Shown here piece by piece: positions 35,866 through 45,092 of a stretch of DNA of 64,000 bases. A program made the position numbers and the translations under genes. Position 1 is the stretch's first letter. Every line of letters begins with the position of its first letter. This stretch comes from Sporolactobacillus laevolacticus DSM 442 (GTDB lineage Bacteria; Bacillota; Bacilli; Bacillales; Sporolactobacillaceae). The stretch covers positions 1 through 64,000 of the forward strand of contig NZ_AWTC01000002.1 in assembly GCF_000497245.1 (NCBI RefSeq), written 5' to 3'. The notes beneath the pieces were generated by a model. It was given only the letters and a program-made list of their open reading frames with translations. It had not been told where the DNA came from and did no database searches.

Positions 35866-37533
35866 TCAAAATTCCATGATAATTGGCAATATCATTGGAC
35901 GGCGTTTGGTTTTATCAAAAAAGTAACGACTTAATGAATCTCGAATTCCACTTTTTAGCGATGACCACTCAGATACGTGCTGCGTTAATGATTTAGACAG
36001 CACATCGGAAACGATATGATTAGCTTGTTCTAGAAGATCCTCTGATTCCCGCACATAGACAAAGCCGCGGGTGATGATCTCCGGTCCTGCAAGAATTTTC
36101 TTCGTCCTTCTGCCCAAGGTAACGACAACAATAACTGTGCCATCTTGGGAGAGCAGTCGTCGGTCTCTAAGGACAATATTACCTACATCACCTACGCCTA
36201 ATCCGTCAACGAGTAGCTGGCCGGCAGGAACAGAATCCGACGATCTTGCTTCACCATCGGTGAACTCCACCACATCACCTTTGTCTAACAGGAACGTGCA
36301 ACTTGCAGGGATGCCCATCGACTCAGCAATGTCCTGATGAGCTTTCATCATCTTGAATTCGCCATCTATCGGGATCACGTATTGTGGACGAGCAAGCTGA
36401 AGCATCAACTTGATGTCTTCAACAGAACCATGTCCGGAAACGTGGACCTTCTTGCCGAATACAACCTGCGCGCCTTCACTCATAAGCTGATCAATCGCGT
36501 TGGTAACCGTTTTTTCATTACTTGGTGTCAATGATGCTGCATAAATAATCAAGTCTTGTTCCTTGAGTCTAAGCTTTTTATGCAGGTGATTGGCAAGACC
36601 AGTTAACGGTGTTAGCGGATCTCCATCTGGGCCACTTGTCAGAATGGCAAGTTCCTGAACAGGATGCTTTAAAGATCTCTCCCAATTAATGAAAATGTTT
36701 TTAGGAACATCTAGGAATCCTTCTTTAGCCGCAATCGATATAACACGTTCCAGATACTTTCCGTCTATGGCAACTTTACGTTGATGGAGTGCGCAGGCAT
36801 CAAGAAATTGCTGAATACGGTGGATGTTCGTCGCGTGAATAGCGACGATCACACGTCCGTTTGCAGAATAGAGAATGTGATTGAAGCGATCACCAATTAC
36901 TGAATCAGAAGGCGCTTTTCCGGGAATTTCAGCATGCTTGCTGTCAGAGAGCAAGCAAAGCACCCCTTTATCACCAATTTCCGATATTTTGCTGATATCG
37001 GTACGAATTCCTCCGACAGGCGTGAAATCAAATTTGTAATCCCCAGTATGAACGATGTAGCCTTGTGATGTCTGAATGGCATAACCGATAGCATCGGGAA
37101 CACTGTGATAGGTTCGAAAACATTCGACCATGTTTTGTCCGATTTTCAAGCCTTTATCCGGGTTCAGTGTAATAAATAAATCCCTTGGGTAACTTTCCCC
37201 CACTTTTCTTAGGCTTTCCCATACCAGAGCAAGAGTCAGCTTCGTTCCATATACAGGAACTTTTAGCTCTTTTAGCAAATAGGGAAGTCCTCCGATATTC
37301 GCCTGATGACCGTGCGTCAGAAATAATCCTCTAATCTGATCGCGTCTTTCAGCCAAATAAGATATATCGGGAATAACAGTATCTACCCCGAGCATATCTT
37401 CGTGAGGATGCATTAATCCCGCATCAATAATATAAATGTCATGATTCACTTCAATGACTGTCATATTATTTCCAATCTCGCCAACGCCGCCCATTGCATA
37501 AATTTTCACACTGTCTTTCTTAGTATGTGACAA
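35866..37533 (-). CDS. rnjB: Ribonuclease J2 (RnjB), degenerate active site
   Basis: A metallo-beta-lactamase/beta-CASP ribonuclease of 555 residues that pairs with RNase J1 in RNA maturation and decay. The fold is clear: YAMGGVGEIGNNMTVIE, IIDAGLMHPHEDMLGVD, VHTGDYKFD, SDSKHAEIPG, the beta-CASP HVSGHGS, and the C-terminal REFVYV-type region. The key motif, HGHEDHIGG in active enzymes, reads HGHQANIGG (residues 74-82): the Asp and second His ligands are replaced. This identifies it as the weakly active J2 paralogue. It sits between pcp and spoIIIE. J1 must be elsewhere. Confidence 0.93.
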   Translation of the reverse strand: MSHTKKDSVKIYAMGGVGEIGNNMTVIEVNHDIYIIDAGLMHPHEDMLGVDTVIPDISYLAERRDQIRGLFLTHGHQANIGGLPYLLKELKVPVYGTKLTLALVWESLRKVGESYPRDLFITLNPDKGLKIGQNMVECFRTYHSVPDAIGYAIQTSQGYIVHTGDYKFDFTPVGGIRTDISKISEIGDKGVLCLLSDSKHAEIPGKAPSDSVIGDRFNHILYSANGRVIVAIHATNIHRIQQFLDACALHQRKVAIDGKYLERVISIAAKEGFLDVPKNIFINWERSLKHPVQELAILTSGPDGDPLTPLTGLANHLHKKLRLKEQDLIIYAASLTPSNEKTVTNAIDQLMSEGAQVVFGKKVHVSGHGSVEDIKLMLQLARPQYVIPIDGEFKMMKAHQDIAESMGIPASCTFLLDKGDVVEFTDGEARSSDSVPAGQLLVDGLGVGDVGNIVLRDRRLLSQDGTVIVVVTLGRRTKKILAGPEIITRGFVYVRESEDLLEQANHIVSDVLSKSLTQHVSEWSSLKSGIRDSLSRYFFDKTKRRPMILPIIMEF

Positions 37534-37667
37534 TGGGCATTCCTCCTATTAAGTTGAGCAGTCATCGCTATTGACCCGAACTAATCATTGGTTTTATTAT
37601 ACCCAATCCAAATCGCAAAGTACAATTTTTTCTCATTCTTATTGTTCAACAGATCGTCCTGAAAAAA

Positions 37668-38309
37668 TCAGACGGACTTACTTAATCTTAATTTTTGCGA
37701 AAACACTTCTGCAGATACAATGGCAGTTTTCTTCAAAGCTTCGGTAATTTGGTCAATGGAGAGGCTTGGAACTTCAGTTCCCAATGTTTGTTCAGGCAAA
37801 TACGGCACATGAATAAACCCACCAATAATCGTTCTTTCAGATCTTCCCAATTCATGCATCAATTTATAAAAAACGTGATTGCAAACGAATGAGCCGGCAC
37901 TTTTTGACAGGTCCGCGGGAATGCCCATCTCACGGATAGACTCAATAATTTCATGTACCGGTAATGTTGATTCGTAATTTTCAGGTCCGTCTTCAAATAT
38001 TAGCTGATCGCTAAGTACCATGCCTTCGTTATCCGGATTCTCTGAGTCGCTTTTATTTAAAGCAAAGAGTTCAGGAGTGATTGATTCGCGTCCTCCTGCT
38101 TGTCCAACTGCAATGATCACGTCTGGGCAAATAACGCGCGCCGAGGCAAAAAGGCGATCAGATCCTTCCCTGTATGAGACCGGAAGTTTTGTAGCAAAAA
38201 GCTCAATGGTTTCAGTGGCCTGCACACCATCCAGACGTCTTACAGCTTCCCATGACGGATTAAGTTTGCTTCCCCCAAACGGCGCAAAGCCGCTCAATAA
38301 TACTCTCAT
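37668..38309 (-). CDS. pcp: Pyrrolidone-carboxylate (pyroglutamyl) peptidase
   Basis: Pcp removes N-terminal pyroglutamate from peptides. The 213-residue cysteine peptidase of family C15 has the start VLLSGFAPFGG, NPSWEAV, and the catalytic triad Glu80 (GRESITPE), Cys143 (SAGSFVCNHVFY) and His167 (GFIHVPYLPEQ). GGAGGAATCGGAG precedes the ATG. It lies between the dapA terminator and rnjB, where B. subtilis has no such gene, so it looks like a local insertion. The RESITPELFALN segment differs mildly from the usual xxITPERVAIN. Confidence 0.93.
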   Translation of the reverse strand: MRVLLSGFAPFGGSKLNPSWEAVRRLDGVQATETIELFATKLPVSYREGSDRLFASARVICPDVIIAVGQAGGRESITPELFALNKSDSENPDNEGMVLSDQLIFEDGPENYESTLPVHEIIESIREMGIPADLSKSAGSFVCNHVFYKLMHELGRSERTIIGGFIHVPYLPEQTLGTEVPSLSIDQITEALKKTAIVSAEVFSQKLRLSKSV

Positions 38310-38337
38310 CTCCGATTCCTCCAGTTATGCAAAAATT

Positions 38338-38375
38338 AAAGGTGAATAGAACATATTCATGTTCTGATTCACCTT
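38338..38375 (-). terminator. Terminator after dapA
   Basis: AAAGGTGAAT and AGAACAT on one arm pair with ATGTTCT and ATTCACCTTT on the other, with one bulged base and a three- to five-base loop. On the minus strand a T-rich stretch (TTTAATTTTT) follows. It separates dapA from pcp. Confidence 0.85.
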
Positions 38376-38389
38376 TATCTCTATTTCAT

Positions 38390-39289
38390 TTATTTTCCAA
38401 TTCTTAAATCCGAATTTTTCTTACATGCTTGATAAGCGCCAAGCAATGATGCATGTTCTTCTTCGGAAAGTTCAACCATTGGGAGGCGAACGCTTCCAAC
38501 CGGAATTCCTAAATCATTGAGTAGCGCTTTCACCGGAGCAGGGCTCGGTGTGGCGAATAATTCGCGCATAAAAGGAAGCATTCTGCGATGCTGAAGTGCC
38601 GCTTCTGCAACGCGACCATCGCTAAAATCATTCATCATCTGCTTCATTTCCGGCGCGATAATGTGGGATGAAACAGAAATAACTCCATGCCCACCGATTG
38701 CCAGAATTGGCAGTGTTAATCCGTCATCTCCACTGTAAAGATGAAAATCATCATTCGTTCCACTAATAATGGCGGCCATTTGATCTAAATTACCACTTGC
38801 TTCCTTAACAGCGACAATATTATCAATTTGAGACAAGCGGATAATCGTCTCCGCGGCAATATTCACTTTTGATCGGCTTGGAATATTATACACAATAAGC
38901 GGAACATCAACATTTTCGGCGATTGCCTTATAATGTGCATATAATCCCGCCTGATTAGGCTTGTTGTAATAAGGAGCAACAGCCATAATTGCATCTACGC
39001 CTAGTTTTGACGCTTCTTTGGAGAAAGTCACCGATGCCTGCGTATTATTTCCGCCTGTTCCGACGATAACTTTGATTCGCCCGTCAACAACCTGAACAAC
39101 ATGCTCAAAAAGAGCTAACTTTTCCTCAAGTGAAAGTGTCGGAGACTCGCCAGTTGTTCCAGCTACAACAACACCATCCGAACCGGTTCTGATCAAGTGT
39201 TCGACAAGATCAGTCGTTCGTTCTAAGCTCACTTTTCCATTTTCATCGAAAGGGGTGACCATCGCAGTCAGTAATCGCCCAAAATCCAT
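38390..39289 (-). CDS. dapA: 4-hydroxy-tetrahydrodipicolinate synthase
   Basis: DapA condenses pyruvate with aspartate semialdehyde, opening the diaminopimelate/lysine branch that also feeds dipicolinate. The 299-residue TIM-barrel enzyme has TAMVTPFDENG, AGTTGESPTL (Thr45-Thr46), Tyr134 in YNIPSR and the Schiff-base Lys162 in VAVKEASGN. I start it at ATG 39289, seven bases after AGGAG; an upstream GTG three codons earlier would overlap dapG. The start lies five bases after the dapG stop, so the two genes are one operon. Downstream, spoVFA/spoVFB use its product. Confidence 0.97.
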   Translation of the reverse strand: MDFGRLLTAMVTPFDENGKVSLERTTDLVEHLIRTGSDGVVVAGTTGESPTLSLEEKLALFEHVVQVVDGRIKVIVGTGGNNTQASVTFSKEASKLGVDAIMAVAPYYNKPNQAGLYAHYKAIAENVDVPLIVYNIPSRSKVNIAAETIIRLSQIDNIVAVKEASGNLDQMAAIISGTNDDFHLYSGDDGLTLPILAIGGHGVISVSSHIIAPEMKQMMNDFSDGRVAEAALQHRRMLPFMRELFATPSPAPVKALLNDLGIPVGSVRLPMVELSEEEHASLLGAYQACKKNSDLRIGK

Positions 39290-39294
39290 TTTTC

Positions 39295-40542
39295 TCACTC
39301 CTGTTTAGGATGTTCTAAACTTGGTTCTTCCTCTTCTTTCTCAAGGTGAAAGGCTTTGTGAAGTGCAATGACAGCCTCTTTCATTTTTTTCTGCTCAACA
39401 AGAACCCAAATGGTGTTGTGAGAATCAGCGGATTGCAATATTTGTATTCCCTGTTCAGTTAAGGCGTTAACAATTCGCGAAGCTACACCGGGAACACCCG
39501 CCATACCTGCGCCAACCGCAGACACCTTGGCACATCCCGTCTGCACTTCAGGTTCGTAACCCTTTGCTTTCAAAATGTTTACGGCACGTTCTGTAACTTG
39601 TTCACCGACCGTATACACGACGCCATTTGGACTAATATTAATTAAATCGACACTGATGCCTTGCTCAGCCATCGCCTTGAATACTTTCGCTTGCAAATTA
39701 AATTCATTTTTACCGGCACGGACACGAATTTGCGTAACGCCTCGCACATAGGTAATTCCTGTAACCGGACGTTCTGCAAGATCCTGTCCTCTGCCGGATC
39801 GATTCATGGTTGTGACAATCGTTCCCAACTCATCGGACATGGTCGAGCGGATATGAATCGGTATTTTCGCAGTCATCGCAATCTCCACGGCTCGCGGATG
39901 AATCACTTTTGCACCTTGGTAAGCAAGATTGCATACTTCATTGTACGTCAGTTCTGATAATCGGCGCGCATCACTGACAATTCGCGGATCAGCAGTCATC
40001 ACACCGTTAACGTCTGTAAATATGTCAATCCATTCAGCATCCACAGCCGCACCAAGTGCTGCTGCAGAAGTATCGCTGCCGCCACGGCCGAGTGTCGTGA
40101 TCTCTCCGTCGACGGTCTGACCTTGAAAACCCGCGACAACAACCGCATCGCATGTTTCCAGCCTTCGCAGCAACGGCGCCACTTTCATCTCAACAATCTT
40201 GGCCTCATTAAAGGCACTGTTTGTTCGAAATCCAGCTTGGGCGCCGGTCATCGCTTCTGAATGAACACCTGCGCGTTTCAATAAATTCGAAAAAACAATC
40301 ATTGATATGGTTTCACCGCAGGACATCAGAATGTCTTTTTCTCGACTAGAACTCTTATTATCAAGAATGAGTCCGAGCAAAGTATCGGTCGCATAAGGAT
40401 CACCAGTACGGCCCATGGCAGAGACGACAACAACGACCTTATACCCTTTTTCAACTGCTTGCACCACATGATGAACCGCGCGTTCCCTCATTTTTTCTGT
40501 CTGGACAGAGGTTCCGCCAAACTTTTGCACAATGATTTTCAA
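39295..40542 (-). CDS. dapG: Aspartokinase I (diaminopimelate-sensitive type)
   Basis: DapG phosphorylates aspartate with ATP, the first step to diaminopimelate, lysine and threonine. About 415 residues: catalytic kinase domain with VQKFGGTSV (residues 5-13), GRGGSDTSAAALGAA and FTDVNGVMTADPR, then two ACT domains with VTQIRVRAG and VSAVGAGMAGVPGVASRI. Co-location with asd, dapA and spoVF matches DapG, the isoform that is diaminopimelate-regulated and supports dipicolinate and cell wall synthesis. I start it at TTG 40542, six to seven bases after GGGTGG. The C-terminus is acidic and slightly longer than in B. subtilis. Confidence 0.95.
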   Translation of the reverse strand: MKIIVQKFGGTSVQTEKMRERAVHHVVQAVEKGYKVVVVVSAMGRTGDPYATDTLLGLILDNKSSSREKDILMSCGETISMIVFSNLLKRAGVHSEAMTGAQAGFRTNSAFNEAKIVEMKVAPLLRRLETCDAVVVAGFQGQTVDGEITTLGRGGSDTSAAALGAAVDAEWIDIFTDVNGVMTADPRIVSDARRLSELTYNEVCNLAYQGAKVIHPRAVEIAMTAKIPIHIRSTMSDELGTIVTTMNRSGRGQDLAERPVTGITYVRGVTQIRVRAGKNEFNLQAKVFKAMAEQGISVDLINISPNGVVYTVGEQVTERAVNILKAKGYEPEVQTGCAKVSAVGAGMAGVPGVASRIVNALTEQGIQILQSADSHNTIWVLVEQKKMKEAVIALHKAFHLEKEEEEPSLEHPKQE

Positions 40543-40656
40543 ATTATTCCACCCTTTCACATAAGGGAGACCACATTGAAATTAGATTACGTTCCGGTCC
40601 CGCAGCATGCTGTCTGATTGACGGAAGATGGAAGCATCAGAGGCATGAACGTTGTC

Positions 40657-41715
40657 TCAGACCTTCACCAAGCCAAGTTTGAGAAGGCTTTCCGCGATCT
40701 GAACCGAATTCCATGCGGCGCCTTTTAGCAAATTGTCAGAGACAATCCACATATGGAACCCGTTCGCAACGTCAGGATCACGTCTGATACGGCCGACAAA
40801 TACTTCTTTTTTTCCAGCTGCGTTGGCCGGCATCGGATAGACCTGATGTTCGGGATCATCTTCTAGAATGACACCTGGAGCATCAGCAAGCAAGCTCTTT
40901 AAATCTGATGCTGGAACATCAGATTTATTGATTTCAATGTAGACAGATTCTCCATGGCTAATGCTGACCGGCACACGCACACATGTTGCAGATACCTTGA
41001 TTTCCTGGTCACCCATAATCTTTTTGGTCTCATTTATCATTTTCATTTCTTCAAATGTATAATCATTCGGTTGAAACAGATCAATTTGGGGAATGGCATT
41101 GAAGGCCATCTGGAAATGTCTTTTGTCACCTTTCACAGGCATAATGGCTGGCTGGGCTTCTTTCCCATTCAACACATCCCGTGACTGGTTCTCCAGTTCA
41201 GCAATGGCTTTCGCACCAGCTCCTGAAACCGCCTGATAAGTGGATACGATTATCCGGTTCAGCCCATATGCTTGGCGAATCGGTTCCAAAGCGGCAACCA
41301 TCTGAATCGTTGAACAGTTCGGATTGGCGATAATACCGTGATGCTGGAAAAGTGCTTTTTCGTTGACTTCAGGAACAACAAGCGGCACATCTTTATCCAT
41401 ACGAAAAGCGCTGGTATTATCGACAACGATCGCGCCTCTTTTTGCTGCTTCCGGCGCAAGTTGTTTGGAAACCGATCCCCCTGCGCTGAATAACGCGATA
41501 TCTATCTTTTCAAATGATTCGGGTTTCGCTTCCTCTATTGTCCATTCCTTGCCGCCAAACACTACTTTTTTCCCAGCAGAACGAGCGGATGCCAGCGGAA
41601 AAAGCGATTTAACCGGCAAGGGAGAACTTTCGAGCATTTCAAGCATTCGTGTGCCGACGGCGCCAGTAACACCGACGACAGCAACATTTAAGCCTTCTGT
41701 TTTGAGCAAAACCAT
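40657..41715 (-). CDS. asd: Aspartate-semialdehyde dehydrogenase
   Basis: Asd reduces aspartyl phosphate to aspartate semialdehyde with NADPH. The 352-residue enzyme has the Rossmann motif [11 protein letters not shown] (residues 11-21), FSAGGSVS, the catalytic Cys134 in NPNCST, and the late SHGES with its His. It ends in a [16 protein letters not shown] stretch typical of the family. Upstream of ATG 41715 the GAGGAG is only about two bases away, so TTG at 41709 may be the true start. It leads dapG and dapA, 114 bases before dapG, and follows spoVFB after a hairpin. Confidence 0.96.
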   Translation of the reverse strand: MVLLKTEGLNVAVVGVTGAVGTRMLEMLESSPLPVKSLFPLASARSAGKKVVFGGKEWTIEEAKPESFEKIDIALFSAGGSVSKQLAPEAAKRGAIVVDNTSAFRMDKDVPLVVPEVNEKALFQHHGIIANPNCSTIQMVAALEPIRQAYGLNRIIVSTYQAVSGAGAKAIAELENQSRDVLNGKEAQPAIMPVKGDKRHFQMAFNAIPQIDLFQPNDYTFEEMKMINETKKIMGDQEIKVSATCVRVPVSISHGESVYIEINKSDVPASDLKSLLADAPGVILEDDPEHQVYPMPANAAGKKEVFVGRIRRDPDVANGFHMWIVSDNLLKGAAWNSVQIAESLLKLGLVKV

Positions 41716-41776
41716 CTCTCCTCTATTTTTCTTAACTGTTTTTTCCTATTATTATATAATCAATAGCGGCTTAAAG

Positions 41777-41805
41777 AAAAGGACAATTATTGAAAATGTC
41801 CTTTT
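41777..41805 (-). terminator. Terminator-like hairpin after spoVFB
   Basis: AAAAGGACA pairs perfectly with TGTCCTTTT around an 11-base loop. On the minus strand a T-rich stretch follows. It separates spoVF from the asd-dapG-dapA genes. Confidence 0.65.
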
Positions 41806-41859
41806 CACCGTAAAATACAGTCTTATTTTATCATAATTGATCAAAGAGAGAAGTACAGA

Positions 41860-42459
41860 TCATTCGTTTGTAATCGATTTCTCGAGAAGAATAGGCTGTT
41901 TTTGTTTTCCTAATATAGCATTTTCAACTGTGCCCACAAGCTGATCCATGTGTGAAACGAGCGAATTCGGCTTGTTGACCGGATCATCCTGGCCAAAAGG
42001 AATGAAGTAGATATTCTTCGTGACAATCAGTTTGGCAATATTTTGCAGGTTCAATCCTAATCCGTCATTTGTCGATACTCCTAGAACAACTGGACTGCCG
42101 TTACGTAATGTTGCTTTCGCGGCCATAAGTACAGGGCTGTCTGTCTGCGCGTTTGCAAATTTGCTCATCGAATTTCCGGTAAGCGGCGCAATCACCATGC
42201 AATCAAGTGGCTTTTTAGGACCATACGGTTCTGCATCAACAATTGAATTGACCACTTTCTGGCCTGTGATTTCCTCTACTTTACCAATCCAGTCACTGGC
42301 TTTGCCAAAGCGTGTATCCGTTGTTCTTACAGTATAGGTGACAAAAGCAGACACTTTACAGCCTTCAGCAATCAATTTTTCAATTTGGGGGACGACTTGG
42401 CTGTATGTGCAATGGGAACCAGTAATGCCAAATCCAATGTGTTTGCCTTCAAGACTCAT
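41860..42459 (-). CDS. spoVFB: Dipicolinate synthase subunit B (SpoVFB)
   Basis: With SpoVFA it makes dipicolinic acid from dihydrodipicolinate in the mother cell, the main small molecule of the spore core. The 199-residue flavoprotein-like subunit matches the family: GKHIGFGITGSHCTYSQVVP, DCMVIAPLTGNSMSKFANAQTDSPVLMAAKA (split for description), and FIPFGQDDPVNKPNSLVSHM. Its ATG overlaps the spoVFA stop as ATGA, so the two subunits are translationally coupled. Confidence 0.97.
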   Translation of the reverse strand: MSLEGKHIGFGITGSHCTYSQVVPQIEKLIAEGCKVSAFVTYTVRTTDTRFGKASDWIGKVEEITGQKVVNSIVDAEPYGPKKPLDCMVIAPLTGNSMSKFANAQTDSPVLMAAKATLRNGSPVVLGVSTNDGLGLNLQNIAKLIVTKNIYFIPFGQDDPVNKPNSLVSHMDQLVGTVENAILGKQKQPILLEKSITNE

Positions 42460-43352
42460 TTCCCATCCTCCTCTGAGAATTTATCAAGTAATAGCTCTGA
42501 GAGAACGTTTGCAATAATTCTTCCTGCAGTTTTTGGTGCGACCATACCAGGAAGACCAGGTGTTATTATCGCTTTAATCCCTCTTTTTTTCGCATAGCGA
42601 AAATCTGTTCCCCCAGGCAGTGAAGCAATGTCCATAATAAAGCTGCTTGCCGGCATTTTTGACAGAACTTTGTTTGTCAGCACCATTGCCGGTATCGTAT
42701 TTATACAAATTTCAGTGTCTTCTACTTCTGTTTCCAATTCCTTGAGATAAAAAGCTTTCACACCCATTTCTACTGCGCGTGCAATTTGTTCAGGATTACG
42801 TGAGCCTACTTTGACATGAGCACCAAGTGCTTGGAATGCTCGGGTAATGCTCATTCCTGTCCGTCCAAGGCCGAGTACCATCACATTTGCGTGATGAATT
42901 GTGATATCCGTGTTTTGGATAACCATCATCAGCGTACCTTCTACGGTTGGAATAGAATTGTATATGGCTACATCATCCCGAGCGAATAGTTTCACGACCT
43001 CGCGCTCAGTTTCGCGAGAAATTTTATCGAGATAGGGTGTCGAAATACCCGAATAAATAGTGCAATGTTCAGGTGTATTGGCAAGCCATTCTTTTGTAAG
43101 TTTCACCGTTTCATTTGAGAAGGTGGTCTCGACATTCCCTTCCTGGTCCGTTCCGCTTACAGGGAGAATCAGGCTGTCTACCTCTTTGGCACTGATTTCT
43201 TCCATGTTCACTTTGGCAGCTCCGTTAAAATTTCTATCCAGCTGATCGAAACCGACAAGCGACAGATGAGCATCGAGCGCAATCAATTTGTTAATCACTT
43301 CAATCTGCCGGGCGTCTCCTCCCATGATCACGATATGTCTGTTTGTCAGCAT
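42456..43352 (-). CDS. spoVFA: Dipicolinate synthase subunit A (SpoVFA)
   Basis: The 298-residue oxidoreductase subunit of dipicolinate synthase. It begins MLTNRHIVIMGGDARQIE, close to B. subtilis SpoVFA (297 residues), and has SIPTVEGTLMM, the NAD-binding VMVLGLGRTGMSITRAFQ, and CINTIPAMVL. I start it at ATG 43352, seven bases after GGAGGT. A longer frame to 43463 runs through the SigK promoter and is not used. The promoter lies at 43418-43444. It heads the spoVFA-spoVFB operon, downstream of mlpA, in the B. subtilis order. Confidence 0.97.
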   Translation of the reverse strand: MLTNRHIVIMGGDARQIEVINKLIALDAHLSLVGFDQLDRNFNGAAKVNMEEISAKEVDSLILPVSGTDQEGNVETTFSNETVKLTKEWLANTPEHCTIYSGISTPYLDKISRETEREVVKLFARDDVAIYNSIPTVEGTLMMVIQNTDITIHHANVMVLGLGRTGMSITRAFQALGAHVKVGSRNPEQIARAVEMGVKAFYLKELETEVEDTEICINTIPAMVLTNKVLSKMPASSFIMDIASLPGGTDFRYAKKRGIKAIITPGLPGMVAPKTAGRIIANVLSELLLDKFSEEDGK

Positions 43353-43417
43353 CGACTTTACCTCCGCATGGCTACTTCTTTCCATTTCGTACATAGCCGT
43401 ATTTTCATTCAACACTC

Positions 43418-43444
43418 TATGGTATGACAAATACCCGGTAGTGT
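43418..43444 (-). promoter_or_regulatory. SigK promoter of the spoVF operon
   Basis: Leftward, AC (43444-43443), a 16-base spacer, then CATACCATA (43426-43418). The -10 matches CATANNNTA exactly. spoVF is a known SigK operon in B. subtilis, so position and motif agree. The start codon is about 65 bases downstream. Confidence 0.75.
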
Positions 43445-43464
43445 GAAACATTGGGTGCAGCAAA

Positions 43465-43493
43465 AAGGCTCGGAATCATTGATCCCGAGCCTT
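43465..43493 (-). terminator. Terminator after mlpA
   Basis: GGCTCGG pairs perfectly with CCGAGCC, followed on the minus strand by five T. It lies upstream of the spoVF promoter in leftward order after the mlpA stop at 43532. Confidence 0.9.
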
Positions 43494-43531
43494 GAATGAG
43501 AAGACTATTCATTTAAAGAAATTACCCAAAT

Positions 43532-44767
43532 TCAGAGAGCGACCGGCAAGCTTCCTGAAGGACTGACAACAGAGCAGGAATAGGGATTTTCAAATACAGA
43601 TTTTGAGACCTGGTGTACATCATCCAAAGTCACCGCATCTATGAGTGCGATCGTTTCATCAATAGTACGGTCTTTACCAAGAATTAGTTCATTTTTCGCA
43701 TTTCTGCCCATTCTACTGTTGGTACTCTCCAGGCCGAAAATCATGCTTCCCTTAATCTGTGCTTTGCTACTCTCCAGCTCTTTCTCAGTAATGCCCTTCT
43801 CGACCATTCGATGAATGGTTTCAAGAATCGTTTTGCCGAGGTCTTCTACTTGATTCGCTCCGGTTCCGCCATATACTGTGAGCAATCCACTATCTTTAAA
43901 TGCTGTGTGAAAGGAAAAAATCGAATAAGCAAGACCTCGTTCTTCACGAACCTCTTGAAAAAGTCGACTACTCATACCACCACCAAGCGCATTGTTCATT
44001 ACCATAAGAGGCGCCATGGTCTGATCACTGCTACTGAATCCAGCGAATCCAAGACAAATATGAGCTTGTTCGGTTTCTTTTTTTCGAGCGATTTTGCCAG
44101 GATTAAAGGATGGAGCAAGCTGGCGTTCATCCGCGTCTGGAATTTTGTAATTTGAAAAGATAGCTTCTATTTCTTGGATAAAATCTTTATCAACATTACC
44201 CGCCACTGAAATCACAATATTATCAGGTGTATAGTGGGTACGCATATGAGCTCTTAAATCCTCTGGTCCAAAGTCTGCAAGCGTCTGCTTAGTACCAAGA
44301 ATCGGATAGCCGAGCGGATGATGTGCAAAACTCGTGGCACTGAGCAAATCATGAACGAGATCATCTGGTGTGTCTTCGTACATTTTGATCTCTTCGCCAA
44401 TGACTTGTTTTTCTTTTTCCATATCGTCCTTGTCAAAACGGGAATGAAAAAACATATCAGCCAGCACCTGAATTGCATAACTTGCATCTTTATCCATCAC
44501 CTTAGCATAATAGCAGGTACTTTCCTTAGATGTAAATGCGTTGACTTGACCGCCAATTTGATCAAACGCTTCGGCAATGTCCCGTGCGCTGCGTGTTTCC
44601 GTTCCTTTAAATAGCATATGTTCGATAAAGTGCGAGATGCCATTGTTCGATTCGTTTTCATATCTGGAACCCGTGCCGACCCAAATGCCGATGCTAACGG
44701 AGCGAACAGTCGGAATCGTCTCCAACAAAATTCGCACGCCGTTTGACAATTTCTTCTTTATGACCAC
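43532..44767 (-). CDS. mlpA: M16 zinc peptidase MlpA (YmxG)
   Basis: A mitochondrial-processing-peptidase-like zinc peptidase of 411 residues (409 in B. subtilis). The inverted zinc motif is HFIEH (His46, Glu49, His50) in SHFIEHMLFKGT, with a further acidic ligand at about residue 126 (GEEIKMYEDTP). The second, inactive-type half follows. I start it at GTG 44767 (MVIKKKLSNGVRI), eight bases after AGGGGG. A frame continuing to 44896 would add an unrelated 43-residue tail. It follows pnpA; ylxY, between them in B. subtilis, is absent. Confidence 0.93.
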   Translation of the reverse strand: MVIKKKLSNGVRILLETIPTVRSVSIGIWVGTGSRYENESNNGISHFIEHMLFKGTETRSARDIAEAFDQIGGQVNAFTSKESTCYYAKVMDKDASYAIQVLADMFFHSRFDKDDMEKEKQVIGEEIKMYEDTPDDLVHDLLSATSFAHHPLGYPILGTKQTLADFGPEDLRAHMRTHYTPDNIVISVAGNVDKDFIQEIEAIFSNYKIPDADERQLAPSFNPGKIARKKETEQAHICLGFAGFSSSDQTMAPLMVMNNALGGGMSSRLFQEVREERGLAYSIFSFHTAFKDSGLLTVYGGTGANQVEDLGKTILETIHRMVEKGITEKELESSKAQIKGSMIFGLESTNSRMGRNAKNELILGKDRTIDETIALIDAVTLDDVHQVSKSVFENPYSCSVVSPSGSLPVAL

Positions 44768-45044
44768 AAATGAATCCCCCTGTTTCTCTTCACAATCCTT
44801 TAATCTATTTAAATTACTATCTACTATAGCACGATGAAAATTACCAGACAAATAGATTCGACTTTTTACCCCTTTATTCATGGTTAACTTGATCAATATC
44901 CACCGTATGGGAAATTATATGACGTGCTTTTGAAATCATGTCTGTAAGAATTAAAAGGGGATTGATTTTGATGTTTGGCGTAAGAATCTCACTTTCGATC
45001 CATAGATTTTAAGACCAACAAGACTTACAAACAAAAATTTTGGT

Positions 45045-45070
45045 AAAAAAAAAGACAGGGATCCCCTGCC
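45045..45070 (-). terminator. Terminator after pnpA (with gap note)
   Basis: GGCAGGG pairs with CCCTGTC around three bases, and nine T follow on the minus strand, just after pnpA. The rest of the 325-base gap 44768-45092 shows no gene; a possible 13-codon rightward frame near 44971 was not supported. Confidence 0.9.
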
Positions 45071-45092
45071 AATCAAAGATTTCAATGATGCT

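Noticed and set aside
40561-40656. Lysine riboswitch before dapG
   Set aside because: The asd-dapG gap is under 120 bases and lacks the size and conserved core of an L-box.
44971-45012. 13-codon rightward frame after AAAAGGGG
   Set aside because: Very short, antisense to the local transcription direction, and no sign of conservation can be seen.
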